Below are positions 27,524 through 36,159 of a DNA stretch of 64,000 bases, piece after piece. Source of the DNA: Deinococcus sedimenti. Lineage in GTDB: Bacteria > Deinococcota > Deinococci > Deinococcales > Deinococcaceae. A program made the position numbers and the translations under genes. The stretch is from contig NZ_BMQN01000006.1 of the NCBI RefSeq assembly GCF_014648135.1, positions 85,902 to 149,901 of the forward strand, in the 5' to 3' direction. The notes below the pieces were generated by a model. That model had not been told where the DNA came from. It ran no database searches and was given only the letters and a program-made list of their open reading frames with translations. Every line of letters starts with the position of its first letter. Within the stretch, counting starts at the first letter, position 1.

Positions 27524-29749
27524 TCAGCGTCCGCCGAGGTTCGGGGCGAGGTTCAGGGGCTCGTCCAGGCGCAGCCACAGGAACTGCGTGTCGTCCTTCA
27601 CGCCGGGGCCGCGGCCGCCGGTGGCGGGGTAGTTGTTGTCGTTGACGATCAGGAGGGTGGTGGGGTTCAGAAGGGTGACGTTCTCGATGGTGACGTACGG
27701 GAAGGTCAGGGTGCCGCCGCGCGTGTCGGGCGCGAGGCCCTGCGGGTCGGCGATGTTCATCAGGTCGGCGATCAGGGTCTTCTGGAAGGTGCCGTCGGCG
27801 TTCAAGCGTTTGAGGTCGATCAGGTACACGCGTTTGTTGCGGGCGTCGGTGTGGACCTTGCCATCGCGTTCCAGCACGAGGTACTGGGTGTCGTTGACGG
27901 TGGCGAGGTCGCCGATGGCGTCGCTGCCCGCGTCGAGGGCGTAGCGGCCCGCGAGGCTCCACTGGCGGGTGCTCAGGTTCAGGGCGTTCAGGCGCAGCTG
28001 GCCGGGCAGGTCGCCGGTGACGGTCTTTTCCAGCAGGCCGTACAGGGTGGTGCCGTCGGCGCTCAGGGCGAGGCCCTCGAAGCCGCCGCTGGCGCCCAGG
28101 GTGGCGTCGGCGCTGCTGGTGCCCTGCGTGAAGGCGGGGTGCTGGGGGCTGCGGACCTCGGGGGCGCTGACCTGCGCCACGACGCGCGCGCCGGTGGCGG
28201 GGAAGTCGGTGAAGAAGCCGTCCACGCCGGCGCGCAGCAGCTGGCGCATTTCCTCTTCGGGGTTCCCGGCGTACGTGGGCAGCAGGTAGGTGGGTTCGCT
28301 GCGCAGCGTCCAGGGGTGCACGAGCAGTCCGGCGGCGTGCGCACGGGTGACGAAGTCGGTGGGGTCGCCCTTGTCGGTGATGATCCAGCGTTTGGTGGGG
28401 CCGACGCCGCTGGCGTACGTGGCGAGGTCACGCAGGCCCTCGGGGGTGGTCAGGGCGTCGTACCGGCGGGTGTCGCCGCTGGCGGTCCAGTCGTAGGGGG
28501 CCTCGGTGGGGCCGCTGACGAGCTGCACGAGCGGCAAGGTGACGCCCGCGGCGGGCATGATGCGGGTCTTCAGGTCGCGGAGGTTGGCGGTTTCGAACGA
28601 CTGGATGAACACGCGGGCGGGGTCGGTGAACTTCTCGCGGGTCAGCGTGTCGATCAGCAGCTGGCTGGTGTCGAACCCGGCGGCTTTCATGTAGGTGGGG
28701 TGTTTCGTTTCGGGGTAGATGCCGACCTTGCGGCCGGTGCGGGCTTCCGTGTCGCGGACGAGCGCGATGATCTCGGCGAGGGTGGGGACCTCGAAGCGGC
28801 CGTCGAAGGCGCGGCCGCGCAGCGCGGGGAGGCGTTCCACGGCGCGCAGGGTCTTCAGTTCCGCCAGGGTGAAGTCCTCCACCCAGTACCCGGTGACGCT
28901 GATCCCGTCGAGCGTCTTGGTCCGCACGCGGTCCCCGAACTCGGGGCGGGTGGCGACGTCGGTGGTGGCCTCGGTGACCTTGCCGTCCTTGTCGAGGACG
29001 ACCATGACGGGTTCGTGCCGGGCGACGAGCACGCCGTCCTTCGTGACGACGAGGTCGGGTTCGATGAAGTCCGCGCCGCCCTCGATGGCGACCCGGTAGC
29101 TTTCCAGGGTGTGTTCGGGGCGGGTGCCGCTGCTGCCGCGGTGCGCGACCACGATGGGGTTCTGGCCGCGCAGGGTGGGCCGCCCGTGCAGGTTCGGCGT
29201 GGGGATGGGGGCGCCCAGCAGGCGGCCGTCGGCGCTGAAGTGCAGCAGGTACGGGCCGAACTCGTCCCCGATCCACAGGGTGCCGTCGGGGGCGACCACG
29301 AAGCCTTCCACATCGAAGTCCGCGCCGGTCAGCAGGCGGTCGGGGGTGGCCTCGTTCACGATCTGCCACGGCACGCGGCGGTCCGGGTCGCGCAGGTTGA
29401 TGAAGCCGCGCACGCCGACCTGACCGGTCCCGGCCTTCGCGGCGGTGTTCGGCGCGACGCTCAGGCGGTACAGGCGCAGGAGGTAATCGGCGCTGTTGTT
29501 CTTCGCGCCGAAGCCGTTGTCGCTCAGGAACAAGTACTCGCCACCGGCCGTGAACTGCACGCCGCTGAAGCCCTGCACCGGCTGCCCCTGGAAGCGGGTC
29601 TGGCCGCGCAGGCCGCCGTTCCAGGCGCCGCTGGCGGGTCCGTCGGCGAGGGTGTCGGCGGGCAGTTGCGCGAAGCCGATGAGGGTGGCGGCGTGCGCGC
29701 CTCCCAGCGAGAGGGTCAGGGCCAGCAGGGCGGTCTTCAGGGGTCGCAT
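27524..29749 (-). CDS. Secreted glycerophosphodiester phosphodiesterase with esterase-like phytase propeller
   Basis: This 741-aa exported protein has a signal peptide (MRPLKTALLALTLSLGGAHA). A phytase-like beta-propeller domain is split: its first part spans about residues 20-200 (FSGVQFTAGGEYLFLSDNG, FVVAPDGTLWIGDEFGPYL) and resumes at about 530-741 (GFEGLALSADGTTLYGLLEK, YLVLERDGK). Between them sits a GDPD domain (about 205-515) with IVVAHRGSSGTRPEHTLESY and FIEPDLVVTKDGVLVARHEP, carrying the catalytic His pair and metal ligands. It probably releases phosphate or glycerol-3-phosphate from phosphodiesters outside the cytoplasm. Ribosome site GAGGGTGA precedes the ATG. Upstream CGGTCAG repeats suggest Pho control. 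Confidence 0.9.
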   Translation of the reverse strand: MRPLKTALLALTLSLGGAHAATLIGFAQLPADTLADGPASGAWNGGLRGQTRFQGQPVQGFSGVQFTAGGEYLFLSDNGFGAKNNSADYLLRLYRLSVAPNTAAKAGTGQVGVRGFINLRDPDRRVPWQIVNEATPDRLLTGADFDVEGFVVAPDGTLWIGDEFGPYLLHFSADGRLLGAPIPTPNLHGRPTLRGQNPIVVAHRGSSGTRPEHTLESYRVAIEGGADFIEPDLVVTKDGVLVARHEPVMVVLDKDGKVTEATTDVATRPEFGDRVRTKTLDGISVTGYWVEDFTLAELKTLRAVERLPALRGRAFDGRFEVPTLAEIIALVRDTEARTGRKVGIYPETKHPTYMKAAGFDTSQLLIDTLTREKFTDPARVFIQSFETANLRDLKTRIMPAAGVTLPLVQLVSGPTEAPYDWTASGDTRRYDALTTPEGLRDLATYASGVGPTKRWIITDKGDPTDFVTRAHAAGLLVHPWTLRSEPTYLLPTYAGNPEEEMRQLLRAGVDGFFTDFPATGARVVAQVSAPEVRSPQHPAFTQGTSSADATLGASGGFEGLALSADGTTLYGLLEKTVTGDLPGQLRLNALNLSTRQWSLAGRYALDAGSDAIGDLATVNDTQYLVLERDGKVHTDARNKRVYLIDLKRLNADGTFQKTLIADLMNIADPQGLAPDTRGGTLTFPYVTIENVTLLNPTTLLIVNDNNYPATGGRGPGVKDDTQFLWLRLDEPLNLAPNLGGR

Positions 29750-29772
29750 GTGCCGTTCACCCTCGCGCCCGT

Positions 29773-29812
29773 CGGTCAGCGGCGTGTGCGCGCCCGGTCA
29801 GGGAGCGGTCAG
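29773..29812 (-). promoter_or_regulatory. Pho-box-like direct repeats upstream of the GDPD/phytase gene
   Basis: CGGTCAG occurs at 29773, 29795 and 29806, spaced 22 and 11 bp. On the minus strand the latter pair reads CTGACCG-N4-CTGACCG, the 7-4-7 architecture of PhoB boxes. It lies 24-63 bp before a phosphate-scavenging gene. Confidence 0.4.
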
Positions 29813-29861
29813 GGGCGGGCCGTCAGGTCAGCGCAGTGGTCATTTCAGCCCAGCCGTCATT

Positions 29862-30863
29862 TCAACGCAGTGGCCGGGTGGATTCCCGCAGGATCAGCGG
29901 CAGGTCGAAGTCCGGCAGGCTGGACGCCTCGCCCGCCAGGACGTGCAGGACGTGCCGGGCGAGCGCCTGCCCGATCTGGTAGGTGGGCTGCCGGACGGTC
30001 GTCAGGGGCGGGATGGTGAACGCGCTGGCGGGCAGGTCGTCGAAGCCGATCAGGGACACGTCGTCCGGGACGCGCAGCCCGCGGCGGTGCAGGGCCAGTC
30101 TGGCCCCGGCGGCCATCTGGTCGTTCCCGGCGAACACGGCCGTGAACGGCACGCGCGCGTCCAGCAGGTGGGTCACGGCCTGCGCGGCGGCTGCCTCGAC
30201 GAAATCCCCCGGGAGTTCCAGTTCGGGGTGCAGGGGCAGGTCGTTGGCCCGCAGGGCGTCGCGGTATCCTTCGCGGCGTTCCTGGGCGTCCTGCTGACTG
30301 GCCGGGCCGTACAGGTGCAGGATGCGCCGGTGGCCCAGGTCGATGAGGTGCCGGGTCGCCTGCGCGGCGGCGCCCCGCTGGTCGAGGGTCAGGCAGTGCG
30401 CCTCCAGGCCGGGCAGGTTCCGGCCGAACAGGATCAGCGGGACGCGCGCGGCCACGTCCCGCAGCGTGTCGTCCCCCAGGGTGCTGCCCAGCAGCAGCAG
30501 GGCGTCCACCTTGCGGTAGATCAGGGTGTCGATGGCGCGCGTCTCGTGCCGGGTGGACCAGTGCCCGCTGTTCAGGATGGGCTGGTAGGGCGTGTCGAGC
30601 AGCGCGTGCTCGATGCCGCGGATCACGTCGGCGTAGAAGGGACTGACGATGTCCTCGGCGATCACGCCGACGGTCATGCTGCGCCCGGTGATGAGCGTCC
30701 GGGCGAGGTAGTTCGGCTGGAAACCCAGGCGCTGCATGGCGGTCTCGACGGCGCGGCGCTTGTCGTCCGCGACGAACGCCGTGCCGTTGATGATCCGCGA
30801 GACGGTGCTGATGGACACCCCGGCCTCGCGGGCGACCTCGTTGATGGTGACGCCGTGCGTCAT
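29862..30863 (-). CDS. LacI-family transcriptional regulator
   Basis: This 333-aa repressor has an N-terminal helix-turn-helix, VTINEVAREAGVSISTVSRIINGTAFV (about residues 4-30), with the hinge-helix segment PNYLARTLITGRSMTVGVIAEDI (about 47-70). A periplasmic-binding-like sensor domain follows, with FAGNDQMAAGARLALHRRGLRVPDDVSLIGFDDLP. The effector is probably a sugar. It lies 48 bp after the GH16 gene on the same strand, so it likely shares that operon, and the glucanase promoters contain repeated TGAAAGGCTTTTC-type sites that are good candidates for its operators. The ATG at 30863 is preferred over GTG 30884. Confidence 0.9.
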   Translation of the reverse strand: MTHGVTINEVAREAGVSISTVSRIINGTAFVADDKRRAVETAMQRLGFQPNYLARTLITGRSMTVGVIAEDIVSPFYADVIRGIEHALLDTPYQPILNSGHWSTRHETRAIDTLIYRKVDALLLLGSTLGDDTLRDVAARVPLILFGRNLPGLEAHCLTLDQRGAAAQATRHLIDLGHRRILHLYGPASQQDAQERREGYRDALRANDLPLHPELELPGDFVEAAAAQAVTHLLDARVPFTAVFAGNDQMAAGARLALHRRGLRVPDDVSLIGFDDLPASAFTIPPLTTVRQPTYQIGQALARHVLHVLAGEASSLPDFDLPLILRESTRPLR

Positions 30864-30910
30864 GCGTTTCCCGTGGCCCGCCACCGCGTCACTCTAGCGG
30901 GTGGCAGGCG

Positions 30911-31678
30911 TCAGTAGAGGTTGTTCCAGATGGCCTGCCCGGTGCCGCCCCCGTACGAGCCGAGGAAGCCGCGGGCGTCGGCGGTGGTGCTGCCCCGCCA
31001 GAAGTTCGCGATGAGCTGCTGGCTGCGGGTGGGCCACGCGGCAGCCGGGATCTGCATGCTGCTGCCGCTGCCGGTCACGACAGTCGCGCCCAGCGGCAGG
31101 GACGCGTTGCGGTACATGGTGAACACGACCCGGCCGTTCAGGGTCCAGACGATGCTGCTGGCGGTCCAGTTGACGTCCACGCGGTGCCAGGCGTTGCTGG
31201 CGGCGGGAATCCACGCCTCGTACACGTAGCGGCTGCCGCCGTTGCGGTAGATCAGGGCGGGGTGCAGGCTGCCGCGGCTGGGGACGAATTCCACGTCGAT
31301 CTCGTTCCAGACGGTGCCGTCGTTGAAGTACGTGAACAGGGTGGTGGTGGTGCCCGCGACGTTCGGGACGTACAGGTCCCCGCCGAAGCGGGTGCCCTGG
31401 GTTTTCCAGCGGTTGGATTTGATCTCGCTGCAGGTGCTGCTGTCCAGCCAGCCGTACACGGCGGCGTCGCTGCCGCTTCCCAGGGTGAGGTTGTTCTTCG
31501 AGAAGGTGCAGCCGAACAGCGGGTCGCCGTTCTTCCAGGTGGAGGGGCTCCAGGTCATGCCCCAGCGGCTGAAGTCGCCGCTGACGGCCTGCGCGCCCAA
31601 GACGGGGCTGGGGGTCTGGCTGCAGGCGCTGAGGGCCGCGCCGAGCAGCAGGAGGACGGATCGGGGGGACGTGGTCAT
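30911..31678 (-). CDS. GH16-family glucanase lipoprotein (lichenase/laminarinase-like)
   Basis: This 255-aa exported enzyme has a lipoprotein signal MTTSPRSVLLLLGAALSAC and a GH16 jelly-roll. The catalytic motif is E126-I-D-V-E130 (NEIDVEFVP), the nucleophile and acid/base pair that cleaves beta-1,3- or beta-1,3-1,4-glucans. SWSPSTWKNGDPLFGC-type N-terminal residues and HRVDVNWTASSIVWTLNGR near residue 175 are typical of bacterial lichenases. The open frame extends upstream to 31867, but the Pro-rich extension precedes the signal peptide and covers the promoter. The ATG at 31678 has a GGAG ribosome site. Confidence 0.88.
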   Translation of the reverse strand: MTTSPRSVLLLLGAALSACSQTPSPVLGAQAVSGDFSRWGMTWSPSTWKNGDPLFGCTFSKNNLTLGSGSDAAVYGWLDSSTCSEIKSNRWKTQGTRFGGDLYVPNVAGTTTTLFTYFNDGTVWNEIDVEFVPSRGSLHPALIYRNGGSRYVYEAWIPAASNAWHRVDVNWTASSIVWTLNGRVVFTMYRNASLPLGATVVTGSGSSMQIPAAAWPTRSQQLIANFWRGSTTADARGFLGSYGGGTGQAIWNNLY

Positions 31679-31855
31679 GGGGACTCCAGGGCTGCGCGGC
31701 AGCGGCGAGAGGGGCGCGGGGGAACTCGCGCCGGGCGGCGGGTGGGGAGGGCCGGGGTGGACCGCGCCGTCCGGCCGGCCGGGCGTGGCGTGGGCCGGAG
31801 GACTCCGGGGCTGTCCGTCGGTGGGCAGCGGGTGGGTTGTGGGCGATCCAGCCGG

Positions 31856-31897
31856 AGCGTACGCCATGAAAAGCCTTTCAGCAAGAGAGGCCTTTTC
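31856..31897 (-). promoter_or_regulatory. GH16 promoter with two LacI-like operators
   Basis: On the minus strand, -35 TTGCTG (31884-31879) and -10 TACGCT (31861-31856) are 17 bp apart. TGAAAAGCCTTTCA (31867-31880) lies between them and GAGAGGCCTTTTC (31885-31897) just upstream. A repressor bound here would block polymerase. Confidence 0.55.
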
Positions 31898-32058
31898 GCC
31901 CCGATCTCGGCTCCCTCATAGGGATTGAAGCCGACCCCTCCGCGCGGTCAGTCGGTGAGGCTTCTGGCCCGCCAAGCGATACGCGCGCCGGGACACGACC
32001 CTCTCCGTCGCCGAGAGCCGCCTTTCGCGGATGGGGTGCAGCACTCCGCTAGACCTCA

Positions 32059-32100
32059 TGAAAGGCTTTTCTTGACGAGTCAGGGTGCGCCTGTTACGGT
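32059..32100 (+). promoter_or_regulatory. GH9 promoter with LacI-like operator
   Basis: TGAAAGGCTTTTC at 32059-32071 abuts -35 TTGACG (32072-32077). TACGGT (32095-32100) follows at a 17-bp spacing. The operator matches the site in the GH16 promoter in inverted orientation. Confidence 0.55.
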
Positions 32101-32202
32101 TCACTCACATCCTCACGCCCAGCCGGACGTCCGCGTCCGCTCCGGTCCCCGCCGTTCGGGCCGGAGTGCCCCCCACCCTGCCCGCCCAGGAGGTCCTCCC
32201 GT

Positions 32203-34809
32203 ATGCCGCACCCCCAGCCCGCCAGTCCCGCCCGCCCCCTGCACCTGACCGCGCTGTCCTGCGCGCTGCTCCTCAGCGCCTGCGCCGCCGTCACCCCCGC
32301 CACGCCGCCGCCCACCGTCACGCTGAGCAGTAGCGCCGCCAGCCTGGACGCCAGCGGCCCGCTGCGCCTGAGCGCGACCGTGACGGGCAGCGCCAGCCGC
32401 GTGATCTTCTACGACCGGGGCGTGAAACTCGGCGAGGACACGACCGCCCCGTACGAGTTCACGGTGAACGCCGACCCTGGCCTGAACGGCACGCACGCCT
32501 ACTCCGCGCAGGCCGTGGCGGGGGACGTGGCGGGGATCTCCGCGCCGGTCAGCGTGCAGATCCGCATCGCGGACACCCGCACGACCGAACTGCTGAACAA
32601 CGGGGACTTCAGTCAGGGCCTGAACCCGTGGTGGACCGCCGGAACGGCCGCCACCACGTCCGGCGGCGAGGCCTGCCTGAACATCACGCAGCCGGGCAGC
32701 AACCCCTGGGACGTGCTGTTCGGGCAGGGCGGCGTGGGCCTGAACGAGGGCGGCACGTACACCCTGAACTTCACGGCGCGCGCCGCGCAGCCCACGTCGT
32801 TCAAGACGCTGCTGCAGTTCGACGGCGCGCCGTACACCAACTACTTCGTGCAGGACGTGGACGTGACCGGCCAGCCGAAGACCTTCACGTTCACGTTCAC
32901 GATGGCGCAGCCGGGCGACGCGAAGGCCGCGTTCCAGTTCCAGCTGGGCGCGAAGGCCGCCACGACCGTGTGCTTCAGCCGCATTTCACTGACCGGCCCG
33001 GCCTTCGGCAGCGCGGTGCCCGCCCCCGGCGCGGACGACCTGAATCTCGTGCGGCTCAACCAGACCGGGTACCTGCCGGACCGGCCGAAACTGGCGGCCC
33101 TGCCGTTCGACTCGGACCGGCCGCTGCCGTGGACGTTGCTGGACGGCACGCGCGCGGTCGCCAGCGGCGTGACGCGCGTGTTCGGCGCGGACGCCGCGTC
33201 CGGCGAGCATGTGCATCAGGTGGACTTCAGTGCCGTGACCACCCCGGCGGACGGGCTGGTGCTGGATGTCGCGGGGTTCCGCAGTCACCCGTTCCGGATC
33301 GGGCGCGTGTACGACGGCCTGAAACGCGACGCGCTGGCGTACTTCTACCACAGCCGCAGCGGCACGCCCATCCAGGCGAAGTACGTCGGGGACACCTGGG
33401 CCCGCCCGGCCGGTCACGCGGGCAGCAGCCCGAACCAGGGGGACACGCGCGTCAGCTGCTTCAAGGGGACCGATCAGGCCGGGAACGTCTGGCCCGGCTG
33501 CGGGTACGAACTGGACGCCAGCGGCGGCTGGTACGACGCCGGTGATCACGGGAAGTACGTCGTGAACGGCGGCGTGAGCGTCTGGACGCTGCTGAACCTC
33601 GCCGAGCGGGACGCGCGCCTGAACATCCCGGACGCGGACGGCAGCCTGAGCATCCCGGAAAGCGGGAACGGCCGCAGCGACCTGCTGGACGAGGTCCGCT
33701 GGGAACTGGACTTCATGATGCGCATGCAGGTCCCGGACGGGCAGACCCTGCACCTCCCGCGCGGTGACCAGCGCGGCGTCCCGCTGACCCTGACGCCCAC
33801 CCCGGCGGGCGGGCTGGTGCACCAGAAACTCACGGACGTCGCCTGGACCGGGCTGCCGCTGCGCCCTGATCAGGATCCGCAGCCGCGCGCGGTGTACTAC
33901 CCGACGACCGCCGCGACCCTGAACCTCGCGGGCGTGGCGGCGCAGTGCGCCCGCGTGTACCGCGCCGCCGACCCGGCGTTCGCGGACCGCTGCCTGAGCG
34001 CCGCGCGCCGCGCGTGGCAGGCCGCGCGGGCCGCGCCGGACGTGTACGCGTACGACCTGTTCGTGGGCGGCGGCCCATACGACGACACGGACGTCAGCGA
34101 CGAGTTCTACTGGGCGGCGGCGGAACTGTACGCCACGACCGGCGAGGCGGCGTTCCTGGAGGCGCTGCGGGCCAGTCCGCTGTTCCTGCAGATGCCTGAA
34201 GGGCGTGAACTGGGCTGGAGTGACCTGACGGCTGCGGGCACCCTGACGCTCGCCAGCGTGCCCACGGCGCTGCCCGGCACGGACGTGCAGCAGGCCCGCG
34301 CGAACGTCGTGGCGGCGGCGCGGGCGTTCCGGGACGCGGCGGGTACGCAGGGGTACCGCCTGCCGATGACCGGCGCGACCGCCACGTGGGGGTCGAACAG
34401 CGGCGTGCTGAACCGCTCGGTCGTGATGGGCGCCGCGTGGGATTTCACGGGTGACGACTCGTTCGTGAATGTCGTGCTGGAGGGCCTGAATTACCTGCTG
34501 GGCCGCAACCCGATGGACAAGTCGTACGTGTCCGGGTACGGCGAGCGGCCACTGCTGAACCCGCACCACCGCTTCTGGGCGCGGTCGCTGGACGCGGCGC
34601 TGCCCGGCCCGCCGCGCGGGGTGGTGTCGGGCGGCCCGAACAGCGTGAACTTCAGCGATCCGGTCGCCGCCAAGCTCAAGGGCCGCTGCGTGGGCCTGCG
34701 CTGCTACACGGACGATATCGGCGCGTACACCATGAACGAGGTGACCATCAACTGGAACGCGCCGCTGGCGTGGGTGGCGGCGTTCGTGGAGCACAGCACC
34801 CGCCGCTGA
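32203..34809 (+). CDS. GH9 endoglucanase lipoprotein
   Basis: This 868-aa cellulase has a lipobox LLSAC (Cys27) that anchors it outside the cell. An Ig-like domain (about residues 38-128) and a CBM4/9-type carbohydrate-binding domain (about 130-265, LLNNGDFSQGLNPWW) precede the GH9 N-terminal Ig-like domain (about 280-370, VRLNQTGYLP) and the (alpha/alpha)6 catalytic domain. Catalytic residues are present: D445 and D448 in WYDAGDHGKYV and acid E846 in MNEVTINWNAPLAW, with the His motif NPHHRFW between. It inverts and cuts beta-1,4-glucan. Ribosome site AGGAGG. It is divergent from the GH16-lacI pair and shares its operator type. Confidence 0.93.
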   Translation: MPHPQPASPARPLHLTALSCALLLSACAAVTPATPPPTVTLSSSAASLDASGPLRLSATVTGSASRVIFYDRGVKLGEDTTAPYEFTVNADPGLNGTHAYSAQAVAGDVAGISAPVSVQIRIADTRTTELLNNGDFSQGLNPWWTAGTAATTSGGEACLNITQPGSNPWDVLFGQGGVGLNEGGTYTLNFTARAAQPTSFKTLLQFDGAPYTNYFVQDVDVTGQPKTFTFTFTMAQPGDAKAAFQFQLGAKAATTVCFSRISLTGPAFGSAVPAPGADDLNLVRLNQTGYLPDRPKLAALPFDSDRPLPWTLLDGTRAVASGVTRVFGADAASGEHVHQVDFSAVTTPADGLVLDVAGFRSHPFRIGRVYDGLKRDALAYFYHSRSGTPIQAKYVGDTWARPAGHAGSSPNQGDTRVSCFKGTDQAGNVWPGCGYELDASGGWYDAGDHGKYVVNGGVSVWTLLNLAERDARLNIPDADGSLSIPESGNGRSDLLDEVRWELDFMMRMQVPDGQTLHLPRGDQRGVPLTLTPTPAGGLVHQKLTDVAWTGLPLRPDQDPQPRAVYYPTTAATLNLAGVAAQCARVYRAADPAFADRCLSAARRAWQAARAAPDVYAYDLFVGGGPYDDTDVSDEFYWAAAELYATTGEAAFLEALRASPLFLQMPEGRELGWSDLTAAGTLTLASVPTALPGTDVQQARANVVAAARAFRDAAGTQGYRLPMTGATATWGSNSGVLNRSVVMGAAWDFTGDDSFVNVVLEGLNYLLGRNPMDKSYVSGYGERPLLNPHHRFWARSLDAALPGPPRGVVSGGPNSVNFSDPVAAKLKGRCVGLRCYTDDIGAYTMNEVTINWNAPLAWVAAFVEHSTRR

Positions 34810-34822
34810 ACACGCGGGGGTC

Positions 34823-34858
34823 GGGGGGGGAGGGCCGTCTCACGGCGCCCTCCTCCCC
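34823..34858 (+). terminator. Candidate terminator after the GH9 gene
   Basis: A GC-rich imperfect stem (GGGGAGGGCCG against CGGCGCCCTCCTCCCC) starts 14 bp after the stop. There is no T-run. Confidence 0.4.
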
Positions 34859-34935
34859 TGGCTTCGTGGAACGTCCGCCGTGTGGGATCAGGGGCGGGGC
34901 GGTCACGGCCGCGGGTGGGGGCGGCACTCTGTCAC

Positions 34936-34971
34936 CCAGTTGACAAGTTTACTCAACTGGTCTGGTATCCT
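34936..34971 (+). promoter_or_regulatory. Promoter and palindromic operator of the ABC binding-protein gene
   Basis: CCAGTTGA-N9-TCAACTGG (34936-34960) is a perfect 8-bp inverted repeat overlapping a -35-like TTGACA. TATCCT (34966-34971) ends 8 nt before the ATG, so the mRNA is nearly leaderless. The TTGAC...TCAA symmetry suits a winged-helix repressor. Confidence 0.55.
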
Positions 34972-34979
34972 GGGGTGAT

Positions 34980-35954
34980 ATGACCCGTGCCCTGCTCCCC
35001 CTCCTGACCCTCTCCCTGATCGCCAGTGCCAGCGCGCAGCAGGCGAAAGAACTGCGCCTGGGCGTGTTCCCGAACGTCACCCACGCCGCCGGACTGGTCG
35101 GCGTGCAGCGCGGCCTGATCCAGAAGAACCTCCCCGACGGCGTGAAACTGGTCGTCAAGGAATTCGCCAACGGCAGCCAGATCAACGAGGCCTTTGCCGC
35201 GGGCGCCATCGACGCCGCGTACGTCGGCCCCGGCCCCGCCATGAACGCCTTCATGCGCGGCGTGCCCATCCAGGTGTACGCGGGCGCCGCGAACGCCGGA
35301 GCGGTGCTGGTCGCTCGCAAGGACAGCGGCGTGCGCAACGTCAAGGGGCTGGCCGGGAAGAAGGTCGCGGTGCCCACGCGCGGCAGCACGCAGGACATCA
35401 GCCTGCGGCACCTGCTGCACGAGAACGGCCTGAAAGCCACCGACGAGGGCGGCAACGTCAGCATCGTGCCCATCGACCCGGCGAACATGCCCGCCGCGTT
35501 CGCCGCGAAGCAGGTGGACGCCGCGCTCGTGCAGGAACCCTGGGGCGCCGTCATGGAAACGCAGGGCGCCAAGCTGATCGTGAACGAGAAGGGCATCTGG
35601 GAGGGCGGGAACTACACCACCACCGTCCTGACTGTGAACACGAAGTACGCTGCCGCGAACGCCGACACCGTCAAGGGCCTCCTGAAGGGGCACCTCGCCG
35701 CGATCACCTACATCAAGAGCAGCAACGCCGGCGCGCAGAAGGCCGTCGCCGAGCAGATCTACGCCTTCACCGGCAAGCGCCCCAACACGAACGAGCTGTT
35801 CAAGGCGCTGGCCCGCACGCGCGTCACGTGGGACATCAACCTGAAGACCCTCGCGGAGTACGCGCAGCTGAACAGGGAGGCGGGCTTCGCGCGGGAGGTG
35901 CCGGACCTGAACCGCTTCGTGAACCTGGACCTGATCCGCAGTCTCGCCAAGTAA
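34980..35954 (+). CDS. ABC transporter substrate-binding protein (SsuA/TauA/nitrate-type)
   Basis: This 324-aa exported protein has a short signal peptide ([19 protein letters not shown]) and no lipobox. The NMT1/SsuA-like fold is seen in [48 protein letters not shown] (about residues 72-95) and [15 protein letters not shown] (about 180-194). These proteins bind sulfonates, nitrate or pyrimidine-like ligands; which one is not visible. Neither the permease nor the ATPase gene is adjacent, so it is an orphan in this window. Its own operator suggests substrate-responsive control. Confidence 0.87.
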   Translation: MTRALLPLLTLSLIASASAQQAKELRLGVFPNVTHAAGLVGVQRGLIQKNLPDGVKLVVKEFANGSQINEAFAAGAIDAAYVGPGPAMNAFMRGVPIQVYAGAANAGAVLVARKDSGVRNVKGLAGKKVAVPTRGSTQDISLRHLLHENGLKATDEGGNVSIVPIDPANMPAAFAAKQVDAALVQEPWGAVMETQGAKLIVNEKGIWEGGNYTTTVLTVNTKYAAANADTVKGLLKGHLAAITYIKSSNAGAQKAVAEQIYAFTGKRPNTNELFKALARTRVTWDINLKTLAEYAQLNREAGFAREVPDLNRFVNLDLIRSLAK

Positions 35955-36087
35955 TACGGACTCCGGTTGAATGGGCTGCAAAGACCGCTGGGTCCGAGCG
36001 GATGCGACTCGTAGAGCTGCCCCGCAGAGGAGGAGCAAAACGGGTTCCGGATTGTCAGCGAAGCAAACGGAATCCGGATAACCCGTG
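35953..36087. repeat. Dispersed ~135-bp repeat, copy B (inverted relative to copy A)
   Basis: Read on the minus strand it contains CCGGATTCCGTTTGCTTC, CCGGAACCCGTTTTGCTCC, CGCATCCGCTCGG and CCGGAGTCCGT in the same order as 9546-9690. It begins at the stop codon of the ABC binding-protein gene. Confidence 0.72.
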
Positions 36088-36145
36088 AAACGCCGCCCCC
36101 TGACGTCACCGGGGGCGGCGTTCGCCCTTTCTGGTGCGGGTGCAC

Positions 36146-36151
36146 TACACT
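36146..36151 (+). promoter_or_regulatory. -10 box, leaderless promoter
   Basis: TACACT ends 8 nt before the ATG at 36160. This supports that start over the upstream in-frame ATG. Confidence 0.55.
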
Positions 36152-36159
36152 GGGAAGCT

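Larger units (their letters stand above)
31679..32202. other. 524-bp divergent regulatory region between the GH16 and GH9 genes
   Basis: No gene is seen here. It holds a roughly 180-nt 5' leader for the GH16 gene, the GH16 promoter with two operator-like sites, the GH9 promoter with one more, and about 155 bp between the two promoters in which I find no further repeat or open frame. Confidence 0.6.

Noticed and set aside
29820..29860. TGAAATGAC direct repeats as a second Pho box
   Set aside because: Two copies on the minus strand are 17 bp apart, not 11, so they do not fit the Pho-box phase; kept only as a possible separate signal.
31678..31867. Longer GH16 protein starting at 31867
   Set aside because: The extra 63 codons are Pro-rich, precede a normal lipoprotein signal and coincide with the promoter/operator region.
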